The notes under the pieces were generated by a model, which saw only the letters and a program-made list of their open reading frames with translations, made no database searches and was not told the origin of the DNA. From positions 13,495 to 77,494 of the forward strand of contig NZ_CALFXI010000005.1 in NCBI RefSeq assembly GCF_937958065.1: a stretch of 64,000 bases of DNA, read 5' to 3'. The stretch comes from an uncultured Steroidobacter sp. GTDB taxonomy: Bacteria > Pseudomonadota > Gammaproteobacteria > Steroidobacterales > Steroidobacteraceae. Within the stretch, counting starts at the first letter, position 1, and every line of letters begins with the position of its first letter. Below, piece after piece: positions 35,105 to 43,463 of the stretch. A program made the position numbers and the translations under genes.

Positions 35105-36136
35105 TTACTTCGGTTTCGAATTCGGCGCCACGGCGGTCGAGTCCCGACGCACCAGGGTATGTGCCAGTCGCGCCGGTTTCGGCGTCGTGCCGGAAAGCAG
35201 CATCTCCAGCAGCAGGTCGGCTGCGCGATAGGCCAGCTGGTAGGTGGGCTGACAGATGGTCGTGAGCGGCGGCCATACGGTGCGGGCGATGGCCGCATCG
35301 TCGAAACCGGCCACCGACAATTGCGACGGCACGGCCACGCCCATTTCGTGGGCCGCCATGAGCGCGCCGGCGGCCATGTCGTCGTTGCCCGCGAAAATCG
35401 CCGTCGGCCGCTTCGGCAAGGCCAGCAGCTGCCGGGTCATCTCCAGCCCCGAGTCGAACAGGAAGTCGCCTTGCCGGACGTACTCCGGAACGTAGGGAAT
35501 CTTGTGGTTCTTCAGCGCCGCCTTGTAGCCGCGCAGACGTTCGCCGCTGGCGAAGTGGCCGGGACGGCCGATGATGAAACCGATGCTGCGATGGCCGAGG
35601 CCGATCAGATATTCGGTCATCTCGCGCGCCGCGCCTTCGTCGTCGATGTCGACGTAGGGCGAGCGATGTTTGATTTCGTTGGGCGCGATGCGCACGAAGG
35701 GCAGGGCCTGCGCGTCGAGCGCGCGGATCAGCTCGGCCGATTCGCTCAGCGGCGGCGCGACGATCAGGCCGTCCAGATGGGTCTGGTTGGCGAAGGTCAG
35801 GATGTCCTGCATGACCTCTTCGGTGCGGCCGGCCACTTCATGCAGCAACAACAGGAACTTGGCCTCGCGACAGCGCGCCAGCGCGCCCCGCTGCACCTCG
35901 ATGGTGTAGTTGGCGCTGGGATTGTCGTAGACCAGCCCGACCAGGTAGGAGCGCCGGCTGGCGAGGCTGCGCGCGGAAAGACTCGGGTGATAGTTCAGCC
36001 GCTTGACGGCGGCCAGCACCTGCGCGCGGGTTTCTTCGCGAACGTTGGGCTCGTTGTTGAGCACTCGCGAGACTGTTTTGATCGCGACGCCGGCCGCCTT
36101 GGCGACGTCGTTGATGCTTGTTCTGCGCCCGGACAT
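35105..36136 (-). CDS. LacI-family transcriptional regulator
   Basis: A 343-residue repressor with the N-terminal helix-turn-helix INDVAKAAGVAIKTVSRVLN and the hinge helix LSARSLASRRS. The periplasmic-binding-protein-like effector domain (60-335) has the usual landmarks (VGLVYDNPSANY, DGLIVAPPLSES, AIFAGNDDMAAGALMAAHEMG). Members usually respond to sugars. It lies 32 bases after the esterase lipoprotein gene and 33 bases before the degenerate hydrolase, in one probable operon, so it may control its own neighbours. No clear LacI-type operator was found upstream. Confidence 0.95.
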   Translation of the reverse strand: MSGRRTSINDVAKAAGVAIKTVSRVLNNEPNVREETRAQVLAAVKRLNYHPSLSARSLASRRSYLVGLVYDNPSANYTIEVQRGALARCREAKFLLLLHEVAGRTEEVMQDILTFANQTHLDGLIVAPPLSESAELIRALDAQALPFVRIAPNEIKHRSPYVDIDDEGAAREMTEYLIGLGHRSIGFIIGRPGHFASGERLRGYKAALKNHKIPYVPEYVRQGDFLFDSGLEMTRQLLALPKRPTAIFAGNDDMAAGALMAAHEMGVAVPSQLSVAGFDDAAIARTVWPPLTTICQPTYQLAYRAADLLLEMLLSGTTPKPARLAHTLVRRDSTAVAPNSKPK

Positions 36137-36168
36137 GGGCGCGATGGTAGCTTAGATTTCGCTCCCCA

Positions 36169-37077
36169 TCACCGGAGGATGCTGCCGCCAGCTGACCGCT
36201 CGGTCAGCTTCGGCCGGGCGGCTCTCAAGTACAGGTCCAGAAAATCGATGCCGTTGTCGATCGGCCTGTCGACGATGAACGTGCTCATGTGCTCCAGGCC
36301 CCGCATCAGATACAGCTCGGCGGGGATGCCGTTGGCGTTCAATGCCTCGTACATGGCGTGGGCGTTGTTGTCGCCCACCGTGAAATCGAAGGTGCCGTGA
36401 TACAGGAACATCGGTGGATCGTCGCTGCTCACCAGCGCCAGCGGCGAGGCCTCGCGCCACAGGCCGGGGTTCTCGTCATAGGAAACGCCGGTCAGCGCGT
36501 TGGTCAGCTTGCCGCCCTTGTAATAGCGGAGATCGACCGGCGTGCCGCCGGCCACGACCGCCTGCACGCGCGAGCCTTCGACGAACCATTTGTCGCTGGG
36601 GCTGGTGACCCCGGCCAGCGCCGCGAGATGCGCGCCGGCCGAGTAGCCCCAGGTGCCGATGCGGTTCTTCAACACGTTCAGATCCGAGGCATGCGCACGC
36701 AACCAAAGTACCGCCTGCTGCACGTCCTGAAGCTGCGCCGGGAAGTGCCATCGCGGGGCGAACCGGTACGACATGTTCAATACGACGTAGCCCCGCTCGG
36801 CAACCCGCTGCGAGATGTCGTTCATGTCCTCCCGCGTCCGACCCTCCCAGCCGCCGCCATGGATCATGACCACCGCCGGAAACGGGCCGTTGCCGGCCGG
36901 CTTGTACAAGTCCGCCTTCAGTGCCTGCGGCCAGCTTGCGGGCGTGTAGACAAAATCCCGGGTCACGGTCACATCCACCGGACTCACCGACCCGATCCGG
37001 GCATCGCTCGGCCTGCCCTCATGCGAGGCACAGCCCGTCAACAACACCGCGGCCACCAGCAGCGCACGCCTGATCAT
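36169..37077 (-). CDS. Alpha/beta hydrolase lipoprotein, esterase type
   Basis: A 302-residue lipoprotein. ATG 37077 is chosen: GAGG lies upstream and the lipobox LLTGC (Cys16) follows directly; the frame extends 69 bases further without need. The catalytic set is complete: oxyanion hole HGGGWEG, nucleophile elbow GYSAGAHL and a late GLEHMST histidine. The layout is BD-FAE/HSL-like, as in the exported esterase at 12534. It heads an operon with a LacI regulator, which suggests a carbohydrate-linked ester as substrate (inference). Confidence 0.88.
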   Translation of the reverse strand: MIRRALLVAAVLLTGCASHEGRPSDARIGSVSPVDVTVTRDFVYTPASWPQALKADLYKPAGNGPFPAVVMIHGGGWEGRTREDMNDISQRVAERGYVVLNMSYRFAPRWHFPAQLQDVQQAVLWLRAHASDLNVLKNRIGTWGYSAGAHLAALAGVTSPSDKWFVEGSRVQAVVAGGTPVDLRYYKGGKLTNALTGVSYDENPGLWREASPLALVSSDDPPMFLYHGTFDFTVGDNNAHAMYEALNANGIPAELYLMRGLEHMSTFIVDRPIDNGIDFLDLYLRAARPKLTERSAGGSILR

Positions 37078-37174
37078 CTGACCACCTCGGCAGGACCCTC
37101 GCGTGGCACTTCGCGGTGCGACTGAATTTGGAGGCACTACTGGCACAGGTCCGCCTGCTGGTTAGAATCGGCTC

Positions 37175-37357
37175 ATGGATTCCAAGCTCTTACAACGACG
37201 CCTTGGCCAGGAAACCGATCCGGGGTTGCTGGCAGCGACCCAGCGTCTGACGCCGGAGCAGCGCTTGGATGCGTTTCTGACTCACAGCCGCCTGATGATG
37301 GAGCTGTATCAGCCAGGTCAACATCTCCGAAACTCTCGGCAGCCGAAGCCCACATGA
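37175..37357 (+). CDS. Small protein upstream of a broken nucleotidyltransferase
   Basis: A 60-residue protein beginning at ATG 37175, with the helical segment LTPEQRLDAFLTHSRLMMELY. Its stop overlaps the next frame by 4 bases (ATGA). A short helical protein coupled to a nucleotidyltransferase is a layout seen in AbiEii-like and related toxin-antitoxin or defence pairs. Since the partner is frameshifted, the module is probably dead. No strong ribosome site was seen, so expression is uncertain. Confidence 0.55.
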   Translation: MDSKLLQRRLGQETDPGLLAATQRLTPEQRLDAFLTHSRLMMELYQPGQHLRNSRQPKPT

Positions 37358-37597
37358 GAACCAGCCGCTCCGGTGAGTCAGCGCTGCTGTTGCTCGACGT
37401 CGTCGACGTGTTGGCGCGCGAGCAGGTTGGTTATGCGGTCATAGGCGCCATGACCGCGTCGGTGCATGGGGTTGTTACCGGCCAGCATGGATGCCGACGC
37501 CGTGCTTTCCATAACGACTCAGCAGTTGGGCGCTCTGGAACGGCACTTTCGCGATGCCGGCTTCACGACAGAACTGCGGCGCGGCGATTCCCTGTAA
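37354..37597 (+). pseudogene. Frameshifted, truncated nucleotidyltransferase (AbiEii-like) remnant
   Basis: The first frame reads LLDVVDVLAREQVGYAVIGA and then MTASVHGVV, a typical start of nucleotidyltransferase-fold proteins. After Val-Val (about 37475) the continuation lies in the next frame: PASMDADAVLSI, then LGALERHFRDAGFTTELRRG, ending at TAA 37595. A one-base insertion (or two-base loss) explains the shift. The catalytic GG/GS-DxD region and the C-terminus are missing or altered, so the gene is inactive. In the original frame translation runs on to 37626 in nonsense sequence. Confidence 0.7.
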
Positions 37598-37627
37598 ACG
37601 CGCTTCAGAAATTGCTCGATTCTTGAG

Positions 37628-37780
37628 CTAGATCCAGACGTCGTTCCGGGCGGTGAGGGGGCCGCCGGCGGTGCCGGTGTTTACGACGCCTTTGGGCTCG
37701 ACCAGCATGACTTTACATTCGTCGGCGGCAAAGGGTTGGTGTTCGACGCCCTTGGGGACAACGTCATACGGCGGACCGCC
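37628..37780 (-). pseudogene. 3' remnant of a cupin-domain gene
   Basis: Read on the minus strand, the 50 codons before the TAG at 37628-37630 give YDVVPKGVEHQPFAADECKV, then MLVEPKGVVNTGTAGGPLTA and RNDVWI. This is the C-terminal end of small mannose-isomerase-like cupins (VPKGVEH-P motif, NTG-GG-LTA ending). Upstream of about 37780 the similarity stops and no start codon with a cupin N-terminus exists. It is a truncated remnant lying tail to tail with the broken nucleotidyltransferase. Confidence 0.65.
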
Positions 37781-37903
37781 AAGCGGCAGTTTCTTACGAA
37801 GCGGCCGGCACAGTTATTCTGCGCGAGCTGTCGGATCGGGAGCCGCTGGTGCGTCTTCAAGGAGACGCATCGATCTGGCCTGATCTACAGAAGGAACAAC
37901 CCA

Positions 37904-38626
37904 ATGAACCGATTACTCGTACTCGGCGTGCTCGCTGCGCTGGCGGCGTGCTCACCCAAGCAGGAGGCTGCGAAGGAACCCGCTGCTGAGGCGCCGCAAG
38001 CCGCTGTCACGGCGCCCGCGGAAGAACCGGTGGACGCGCCGGCCGGGGCTTACACGATGGATCCTGCGCATACGAGTCTTCTGTTCCGCGTCGATCACCT
38101 CGGGTTCTCGAACTACACCGCGCGTTTCAAGAAGTCGAGCGCGCAGCTGCAGTTCGATCCAGACAATCTCGCGGCTTCCAACGTCACTGTCGTGGTTGAC
38201 GCCAAGTCGCTTGAAACCGATTTCCCCGATCCGGCCTCCCTGGATTTCAATGCCGAGCTGCTCAGCGAGAAATGGTTGAACGCGGCGAAATATCCGGAAA
38301 TCACATTCCGCTCCATCAGCGTCGAGCCCACCGGCGCGCGGACCATGCGCATCAATGGCGAGCTCACGCTGCGCGGCGTGACCCGTCCGATGGTGTTGGA
38401 AGCGCGTCTCAATGGAGGCTATCGCGGCCATCCGATGGATCCGAATGCGCGCATCGGTTTCTCCGCAACCGGCGTGCTCAAGCGGTCCGAGTTCGGTATC
38501 GATTATGGCATTCCCGCGCCCGGCACCAAGATGGGTGTGAGCGATGCAGTGAACGTGATCGTCGAAACCGAATTCTCCGGCCCACCGCTGAGCTCACCGA
38601 CCGGTGAGGGCGGGCAGACTAAGTAA
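37904..38626 (+). CDS. YceI-family lipoprotein
   Basis: A 240-residue lipoprotein with lipobox LAAC (Cys16) and an Ala/Pro/Glu-rich linker of about 35 residues. From about residue 48 it has the YceI lipocalin-like beta-barrel: AYTMDPAHTSLLFRVDHLGF, TVVVDAKSLETDFP, PEITFRS and ELTLRGVTRPMVLEA. YceI proteins bind long isoprenoid or amide lipids in the periplasm and have been linked to stress and respiration. ATG 37904 has AAGGA just upstream; the frame runs further back into the pseudogene zone but that part is not credible. Confidence 0.93.
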   Translation: MNRLLVLGVLAALAACSPKQEAAKEPAAEAPQAAVTAPAEEPVDAPAGAYTMDPAHTSLLFRVDHLGFSNYTARFKKSSAQLQFDPDNLAASNVTVVVDAKSLETDFPDPASLDFNAELLSEKWLNAAKYPEITFRSISVEPTGARTMRINGELTLRGVTRPMVLEARLNGGYRGHPMDPNARIGFSATGVLKRSEFGIDYGIPAPGTKMGVSDAVNVIVETEFSGPPLSSPTGEGGQTK

Positions 38627-38653
38627 AAAATACTGCGCCTCGATTCGCCGTGC

Positions 38654-38690
38654 CGTACGATTGCATCGGATCATGAGATGCAATCGTACG
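38654..38690. repeat. Perfect 14-bp inverted repeat
   Basis: CGTACGATTGCATC (38654-38667) and GATGCAATCGTACG (38677-38690) pair perfectly around a nine-base loop. It begins 28 bases after the yceI stop and 30 bases before the chosen start of the next gene. No T-run follows, so it could be an operator, an mRNA hairpin or a weak terminator. Confidence 0.7.
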
Positions 38691-38719
38691 CAGTCACGGA
38701 GCGAATGGGGTCGGGCGGA

Positions 38720-39496
38720 ATGTTTCGATGTGCGGCAGTGTCGGTGATGTTTGTTATTTCACTGAGCTGTGAAATTGCCGAAGCCGCAGATCCTGGTTTT
38801 TATGTCGGTGCTGCCGGCGGTCGAAGCGCGCAACGGCTCGACAAGCAGGCGGGCGTCGGGCCGATGCCCGCGGCGGCGTCGCGGCCGGACCCTCTCGTTC
38901 CTGGCGTACCGTATGTGCCGTATCCCGGCCTGAGACCTCCAATCACGTATCCTCCTCCGGCTTTTGGGGTGGCCGTGTTACTGCCGGCAGGAATCACTGC
39001 CGATGAAACGGACGTGGGTTGGAATGTCTCGCTCGGTTATCGCGTCAACAAATATCTGGCGGCGGAACTGGCCTATGTGGATTCCGGCGAGGCGTCGCTG
39101 GTCGAGCACTACCGGCCAGCGCTGGGAACGCCGCCCATTTCAGTGAGCGAGCTTACTCGCAGCTACAGCGTGACTTCGCGCGGGCCGGCCCTGTCGCTGC
39201 TTGGGTCGTGGCCGCTGAGCGCGAAGTGGGAGCTGTTCGTTCGTGGCGGCGTGCTGTTCGCCGAGCAGGAGGTCGAAGCCAGGACCCGGTCCGTGGGCGC
39301 GTTGGTCATTGCGCCCCAGATCGATCGCAGCTTCAGCGATCAAGTGGTCACCGTCGGCGCTGGCGTGCAGTGGGCATTCCTGCCGCGCTGGACGGCGCGG
39401 CTCGAATATCAGCGCACGGACGATCTGCAGGCCAACGAAATCATGGGTGAGAGCCGCATCGACCAGGCTGCGCTGAGCGTGCTGTTCGGGCTGTAA
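38720..39496 (+). CDS. Outer-membrane beta-barrel protein (OmpA-like porin fold)
   Basis: A 258-residue exported protein with signal peptide ending SCEIAEA-A. The mature part opens with DPGFYVGAAGGRSAQRL, a typical first strand, has a Pro-rich insert (VPYVPYPGLRPPITYPPPAF) and ends in strands WTARLEYQRTDDL and DQAALSVLFGL with a final hydrophobic residue. This fits the eight-strand OmpA/OmpW-like barrels. Starts at 38678 and 38708 are also in frame, but the first lies inside the inverted repeat, so 38720 is preferred with moderate confidence. Function unknown. Confidence 0.78.
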   Translation: MFRCAAVSVMFVISLSCEIAEAADPGFYVGAAGGRSAQRLDKQAGVGPMPAAASRPDPLVPGVPYVPYPGLRPPITYPPPAFGVAVLLPAGITADETDVGWNVSLGYRVNKYLAAELAYVDSGEASLVEHYRPALGTPPISVSELTRSYSVTSRGPALSLLGSWPLSAKWELFVRGGVLFAEQEVEARTRSVGALVIAPQIDRSFSDQVVTVGAGVQWAFLPRWTARLEYQRTDDLQANEIMGESRIDQAALSVLFGL

Positions 39497-39499
39497 CGC

Positions 39500-40627
39500 T
39501 CAGCTGCGCCACACGTCGCCGAACACCCGCATCAGATTGCGCCCGAGGATCTTTTCGATGCGGGTAGCGCTGTGGCCGCGGTCCGCGAGCATCTGGCCCA
39601 ATGTTTCGAAGCGACGCGGCGTATTGAGATCGCTCGCGAACAGATAACCTTCTTCGCTTTCGCCCGGTGCGGCGATCTTTTTCTCCTTGCGCTGGCGGAT
39701 GTCGGCAGCAAAGGCGTCTTTGTATTTCTGATCGAGGACGGCGGGTGAGATGGTGCCATCGGTGCCGATGGACACGTGATCCTCGCCGGCCACATTGATC
39801 ATGTGTTCCAGGTGTCGAATGATGTCCGCGGCCGCGGGCTGTTTTCCGCCGGTCAGATAAGGCATGAAGAACACGCCGGGCACGCCGCCCTTGTCGGCGA
39901 CGGCGCGCAGCTCCGCATCGGTGCGATGACGAGGATGATCGACCACCGCCGCGGCGCCGGTGTGGGTGAATGCGACCGGCTTTTTCGAGACCCGGATCGC
40001 GTCTGCGGACGTCTGTCGTCCGCAGTGACTGAGATCCACCAGAATGCCGAGCGAGTTGAGCCGCTCGATGGTTTCGATGCCCGTGCGGCTCAAGCCTGCA
40101 TTGGCCGGCTCCATGCAGCCATCGCCAATCAGATTGCGGCGGTTGTAGGTCGGCTGCACCACGCGCAGGCCGAGCTGATACAGATCGTCGAGCAGATCCA
40201 GGTCGGTCTCGAAGGCAACGCCATCCTGCACGCCGCAGATCAGACCGGTGCGCCTGACTTTCTTGGCCGCTGTGATGTCCGCCACGGTGCGCACGCGAGC
40301 GAACGTGTCCGGGTGCCGCTCGATGTCACGCTCCACATCGAGCAGGTCGCGAACCAGGTCTTTGAAAGCAACGTCCGGTGCTGTCGTACCGACCGGTCCA
40401 AGGGTGATGAGCACGGCTGACAGGCCGCTGTTCCGCACGTCTTCGAGATGAGCCTCGCCGAGCTTCTCGCCCGGTTGCATGGTGATGCTGCCGGGCCCGC
40501 CCAAGCCGTCGATGACGACGGCATCGTCGTAACCTTTCCAGGTCGCCGCGGTTGCCCAGCGCATGGGCGATGTCAGCGCGGCGGCGCCGGCGGCAAGCAG
40601 AACAGTGCGGCGGGAAAGGGCGGTCAT
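39500..40627 (-). CDS. M19 (renal dipeptidase) family protein, Tat-exported, metal site altered
   Basis: A 375-residue protein with a twin-arginine signal (SRRTVLLAAGAAALTS). The TIM-barrel fold of peptidase M19 is clear from ILVDLSHCGRQTSADAI, PVAFTHTGAAAV, HPRHRTD and HVSIGTDG. Conserved ligands His201 and His222 and the late Asp are kept. The N-terminal HxD box of active dipeptidases (DGHND) reads DGLGG (40-44), and the bridging Glu is Gln134 (GVQDG). One or both zinc sites are thus lost, so ordinary dipeptidase activity is doubtful. It could belong to a diverged clade with another role. It is monocistronic and convergent with the barrel gene. Confidence 0.85.
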   Translation of the reverse strand: MTALSRRTVLLAAGAAALTSPMRWATAATWKGYDDAVVIDGLGGPGSITMQPGEKLGEAHLEDVRNSGLSAVLITLGPVGTTAPDVAFKDLVRDLLDVERDIERHPDTFARVRTVADITAAKKVRRTGLICGVQDGVAFETDLDLLDDLYQLGLRVVQPTYNRRNLIGDGCMEPANAGLSRTGIETIERLNSLGILVDLSHCGRQTSADAIRVSKKPVAFTHTGAAAVVDHPRHRTDAELRAVADKGGVPGVFFMPYLTGGKQPAAADIIRHLEHMINVAGEDHVSIGTDGTISPAVLDQKYKDAFAADIRQRKEKKIAAPGESEEGYLFASDLNTPRRFETLGQMLADRGHSATRIEKILGRNLMRVFGDVWRS

Positions 40628-40704
40628 GAACGGCTCCTTGTCGTTGCCGCGATTTCAGCGCGTGCCGGCATCGATTGCAAACATCGGCAGGCGCGCGCCG
40701 ACGA

Positions 40705-41466
40705 TCAGGCTTTCAAGCGCCACCCGGTCTTGAAGATCCACCAGATCACGACCAGGCACAGCGTCAGGAACAGGAACGTCATGCCCAGGCTGATGCCGAC
40801 CGCGACGTCGGACACGCCGTAGAAACTCCAGCGGAAGCCGCTGATCAGGTACACGACGGGATTGAACAGTGCCACCCGCTGCCAGACCTCCGGCAGCATG
40901 CTGATGGAATAGAAGCTGCCGCCGAGGAACGCCAGCGGCGTCACCACCATGATGGGCACGATTTGCAGCTTCTCCCAACCGCTGGCCCACAGACCGATGA
41001 TGAAGCCGAACAGGCTGAAGGTGATCGAAGTGAGCACCAGGAACGACACCATCCACAGCGGGTGCTCGATGCTGAAGGGCACGAACAGCCGCGCGGTCGC
41101 GAGAATCACCAGGCCGAGCATCATCGATTTGGTGGCTGCCGCGCCCACATAGCCGATCACGATTTCCAGCGCCGAGATCGGCGCCGACAGCACTTCGTAA
41201 ATGGTGCCCGAGTAACGCGGCATGTAGATGCCGAACGACGCGTTGGAAATGCTCTCGGTGAGCACCGAGAGCATGATCAGCCCGGGCACGATGAACGCGC
41301 CATAGCTCACGCCTTCGATCTGCGCCATGCGCGAGCCGATCGCGGCCCCGAACACGACGAAATACAGCGAGGTGGAGATCACCGGCGACAACAGGCTTTG
41401 CACCAGCGTGCGGAACCAGCGGGCCAGCTCGAAGCGATAGATCGCACTGATGGCGTAACCGTTCAT
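40705..41466 (-). CDS. ABC-2 type exporter permease
   Basis: A 253-residue inner-membrane permease with about six helices. The segments VSYGAFIVPGLIMLSVLTES, PRYSGTIYEVLSAPISALEI and LIPMLFNPVVYL-like LFNPVVYLISGFRWSFYG are characteristic of the ABC-2/DrrB/NodJ group. ATG 41466 overlaps the ATPase stop by 4 bases, so the two are coupled. The frame continues upstream only as an overlap of the ATPase. It exports drugs, polysaccharides or lipids; the substrate is not evident. Confidence 0.93.
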   Translation of the reverse strand: MNGYAISAIYRFELARWFRTLVQSLLSPVISTSLYFVVFGAAIGSRMAQIEGVSYGAFIVPGLIMLSVLTESISNASFGIYMPRYSGTIYEVLSAPISALEIVIGYVGAAATKSMMLGLVILATARLFVPFSIEHPLWMVSFLVLTSITFSLFGFIIGLWASGWEKLQIVPIMVVTPLAFLGGSFYSISMLPEVWQRVALFNPVVYLISGFRWSFYGVSDVAVGISLGMTFLFLTLCLVVIWWIFKTGWRLKA

Positions 41467-42386
41467 CGTTGATGCACCAGGCTGACGAAAATTTCTTCCA
41501 GCGAGCTTTCGCTGGTGTGCAGGTCCTTGAAGTCGATGCCGTGCTCGCTCAGTTGCCGCAGCAGGCTGGCGATGCCGGTCGCGTCGGCCTGAGTGTCGAA
41601 GGTGTAGATGAGCTGCGTGCCGTCGGGCGACAGCTCCAGCTGACGGTTCGCGAGCTGCGCGGGGATCTGCTGCAGCGGTGCCTGCAGATGCAACGTGAGC
41701 TGCTTGCGTCCGAGCTTGCGCATCAGCGTGTGCTTTTCCTCGACCAGAATGATCTGGCCCTTGCTGATCACGCCGATCCGATCCGCCATCTCTTCGGCTT
41801 CTTCGATGTAGTGCGTGGTGAGAATGATGGTCACGCCGCTGTCTCGCAGCGACCGGACCATGTCCCACATGTCACGTCGCAGCTCCACATCGACGCCGGC
41901 GGTGGGCTCGTCGAGGAACAGGATCTGCGGCTCGTGCGAGAGCGCCTTGGCGATCATCACGCGCCGCTTCATGCCGCCGGACAGCGAGATGATGGTGCTG
42001 TCCTTCTTGTCCCACAGCGACAGCTCCTTCAGCACCTTTTCCAGATGCGCCGGATTCGGCGGCTTGCCGAACAGGCCGCGGCTGAAGTTCACGGTCGCCC
42101 AGACGGTCTCGAAGGCGTCGCTGGTGAGCTCCTGCGGCACCAGCCCGATCTTGGAGCGTGCGGCGCGAAATTCCTTGCGGATGTCATGACCGTCGGCGGT
42201 CACGCTGCCGGAGGTGGCATTGACGATGCCGCAGATGATGCTGATCAGGGTGGTCTTGCCGGCGCCGTTCGGTCCCAGCAAGGCAAAGATTTCACCGCGG
42301 CGGATCTCGAGGTCGACGCCTTTGAGGGCCTGAAAGCCCGAGGCGTAGGTCTTGACCAGGTTCTGGACCGAGATGATGGATTGCAC
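41463..42386 (-). CDS. ABC transporter ATP-binding protein (DrrA/CcmA type)
   Basis: A 307-residue ATPase with Walker A GPNGAGKTT, signature LSGGMKRR, Walker B ILFLDEPTAGVD and H-loop ILTTHYIEEAE, followed by the DrrA-like C-terminal extension of about 80 residues. The GTG at 42386 is preferred: GGAG lies 5 bases upstream and the product begins just before IISVQNLVKTYASGFQALKG. An earlier start at 42428 is possible. It pairs with the ABC-2 permease encoded next, giving a two-gene exporter. Confidence 0.93.
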   Translation of the reverse strand: MQSIISVQNLVKTYASGFQALKGVDLEIRRGEIFALLGPNGAGKTTLISIICGIVNATSGSVTADGHDIRKEFRAARSKIGLVPQELTSDAFETVWATVNFSRGLFGKPPNPAHLEKVLKELSLWDKKDSTIISLSGGMKRRVMIAKALSHEPQILFLDEPTAGVDVELRRDMWDMVRSLRDSGVTIILTTHYIEEAEEMADRIGVISKGQIILVEEKHTLMRKLGRKQLTLHLQAPLQQIPAQLANRQLELSPDGTQLIYTFDTQADATGIASLLRQLSEHGIDFKDLHTSESSLEEIFVSLVHQR

Positions 42387-42477
42387 GCGGGCTCCGCTAC
42401 TCGACCTGCTCGAGTGAAGGGCCGGCATTATAGAGAAGTCGGTGCGGCCGTCGGAGCACAGCGCAATTTCCGCCCTG

Positions 42478-43392
42478 TCACGAATGTTGGCGCATGCGTG
42501 CCCGGGCGAGCAGCCACACGCCGGCCACGACCAGCGCGGTGCCGGCCGCGATCCAGGCATTGAACGGCTCGCCCAGGACCAGGACGCTGAGGATGATGGT
42601 GGACATCGGCCCGATCATGCCGACCTGCGCGGTGATGCCGGCGCCGATGCGTTCCAGCGCCATCATGGTGATGAGCACCGGCACGAAGGTGCACAACACC
42701 GCATTAAGCACCGACAGCCAGATGACCTCGGGTGCCACGATCATGGCCGAGGGCGGCTTCAAGATGAAAAACTGCGCGATACACAGGAAGCAGGCGATGC
42801 TCGTTCCCAGCCCGGTGACGCGCATCGCGCCGAGCCGGCGCACGATCTGTCCGCTGTATACCAGATAGAGCGCATAGCTCACGGCGCTGGCGAACACCAG
42901 TGCCGTGCCCAGGGTGATGTCCGGTCCGCTGCGCACGTCGTGACCGAACACCACCAGCACGCCGAGATAGCTCAGCCCGAGCGCCAGCCATTGCGGCCGG
43001 CTCACTTCGGTCTTGAACAGCAGCTTGCCGGCCAGCAGCACGATGGTGGGATTCAAGTACAGGATCAGCCGTTCCAGATTGGCGCTGATGTATTGCAGGC
43101 CGGCGAAATCCAGATAGCTCGCCAGGTAATAGCCACAAAAGCCGAGGCCGACGAGCGTGCGCCAGTCTTGCGCGCCGGGCGCTGGCTGATTGCGTCCGGC
43201 CCACCACGACAGCGTCAGGAACAGCGGCAGCGCGAACAGCATGCGGTACATGATCGTCGTCACCGCATCGACGCCGTGGCGATAGGCCAGCTTGATGATG
43301 ATGGCCTTGCAGGAAAACGCGATGGCGCCGGCGGCTGCCAGCAGCACGCCGGTAAGCAATTCACGCCGCTCGGTTGCGGCAGGCACATTCAT
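42478..43392 (-). CDS. EamA/DMT-family transporter
   Basis: A 304-residue integral membrane protein with ten predicted helices in two repeated EamA halves. The first half contains AAAGAIAFSCKAIIIKLAYR and LERLILYLNPTIVLLAGKLL, and the second AGITAQVGMIGPMSTIILSV with VLGEPFNAWIAAGTALVVAGV. Members of the drug/metabolite transporter superfamily often export amino acids or metabolites. It is divergent from the arginase gene across 71 bases, so a link to amino-acid handling is possible but unproven. Confidence 0.93.
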   Translation of the reverse strand: MNVPAATERRELLTGVLLAAAGAIAFSCKAIIIKLAYRHGVDAVTTIMYRMLFALPLFLTLSWWAGRNQPAPGAQDWRTLVGLGFCGYYLASYLDFAGLQYISANLERLILYLNPTIVLLAGKLLFKTEVSRPQWLALGLSYLGVLVVFGHDVRSGPDITLGTALVFASAVSYALYLVYSGQIVRRLGAMRVTGLGTSIACFLCIAQFFILKPPSAMIVAPEVIWLSVLNAVLCTFVPVLITMMALERIGAGITAQVGMIGPMSTIILSVLVLGEPFNAWIAAGTALVVAGVWLLARARMRQHS

Positions 43393-43463
43393 GGGCTGGA
43401 GTACAATCGGCGCGGCTGAACAAAGTCGTTCGCGCTTGCGATTGTATCGAGAGGATCACGACC

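Noticed and set aside
36137..37174. Search for a LacI operator around the esterase operon
   Set aside because: Only imperfect GC-rich dyads were seen near 37095-37125, none with a convincing central CG palindrome.
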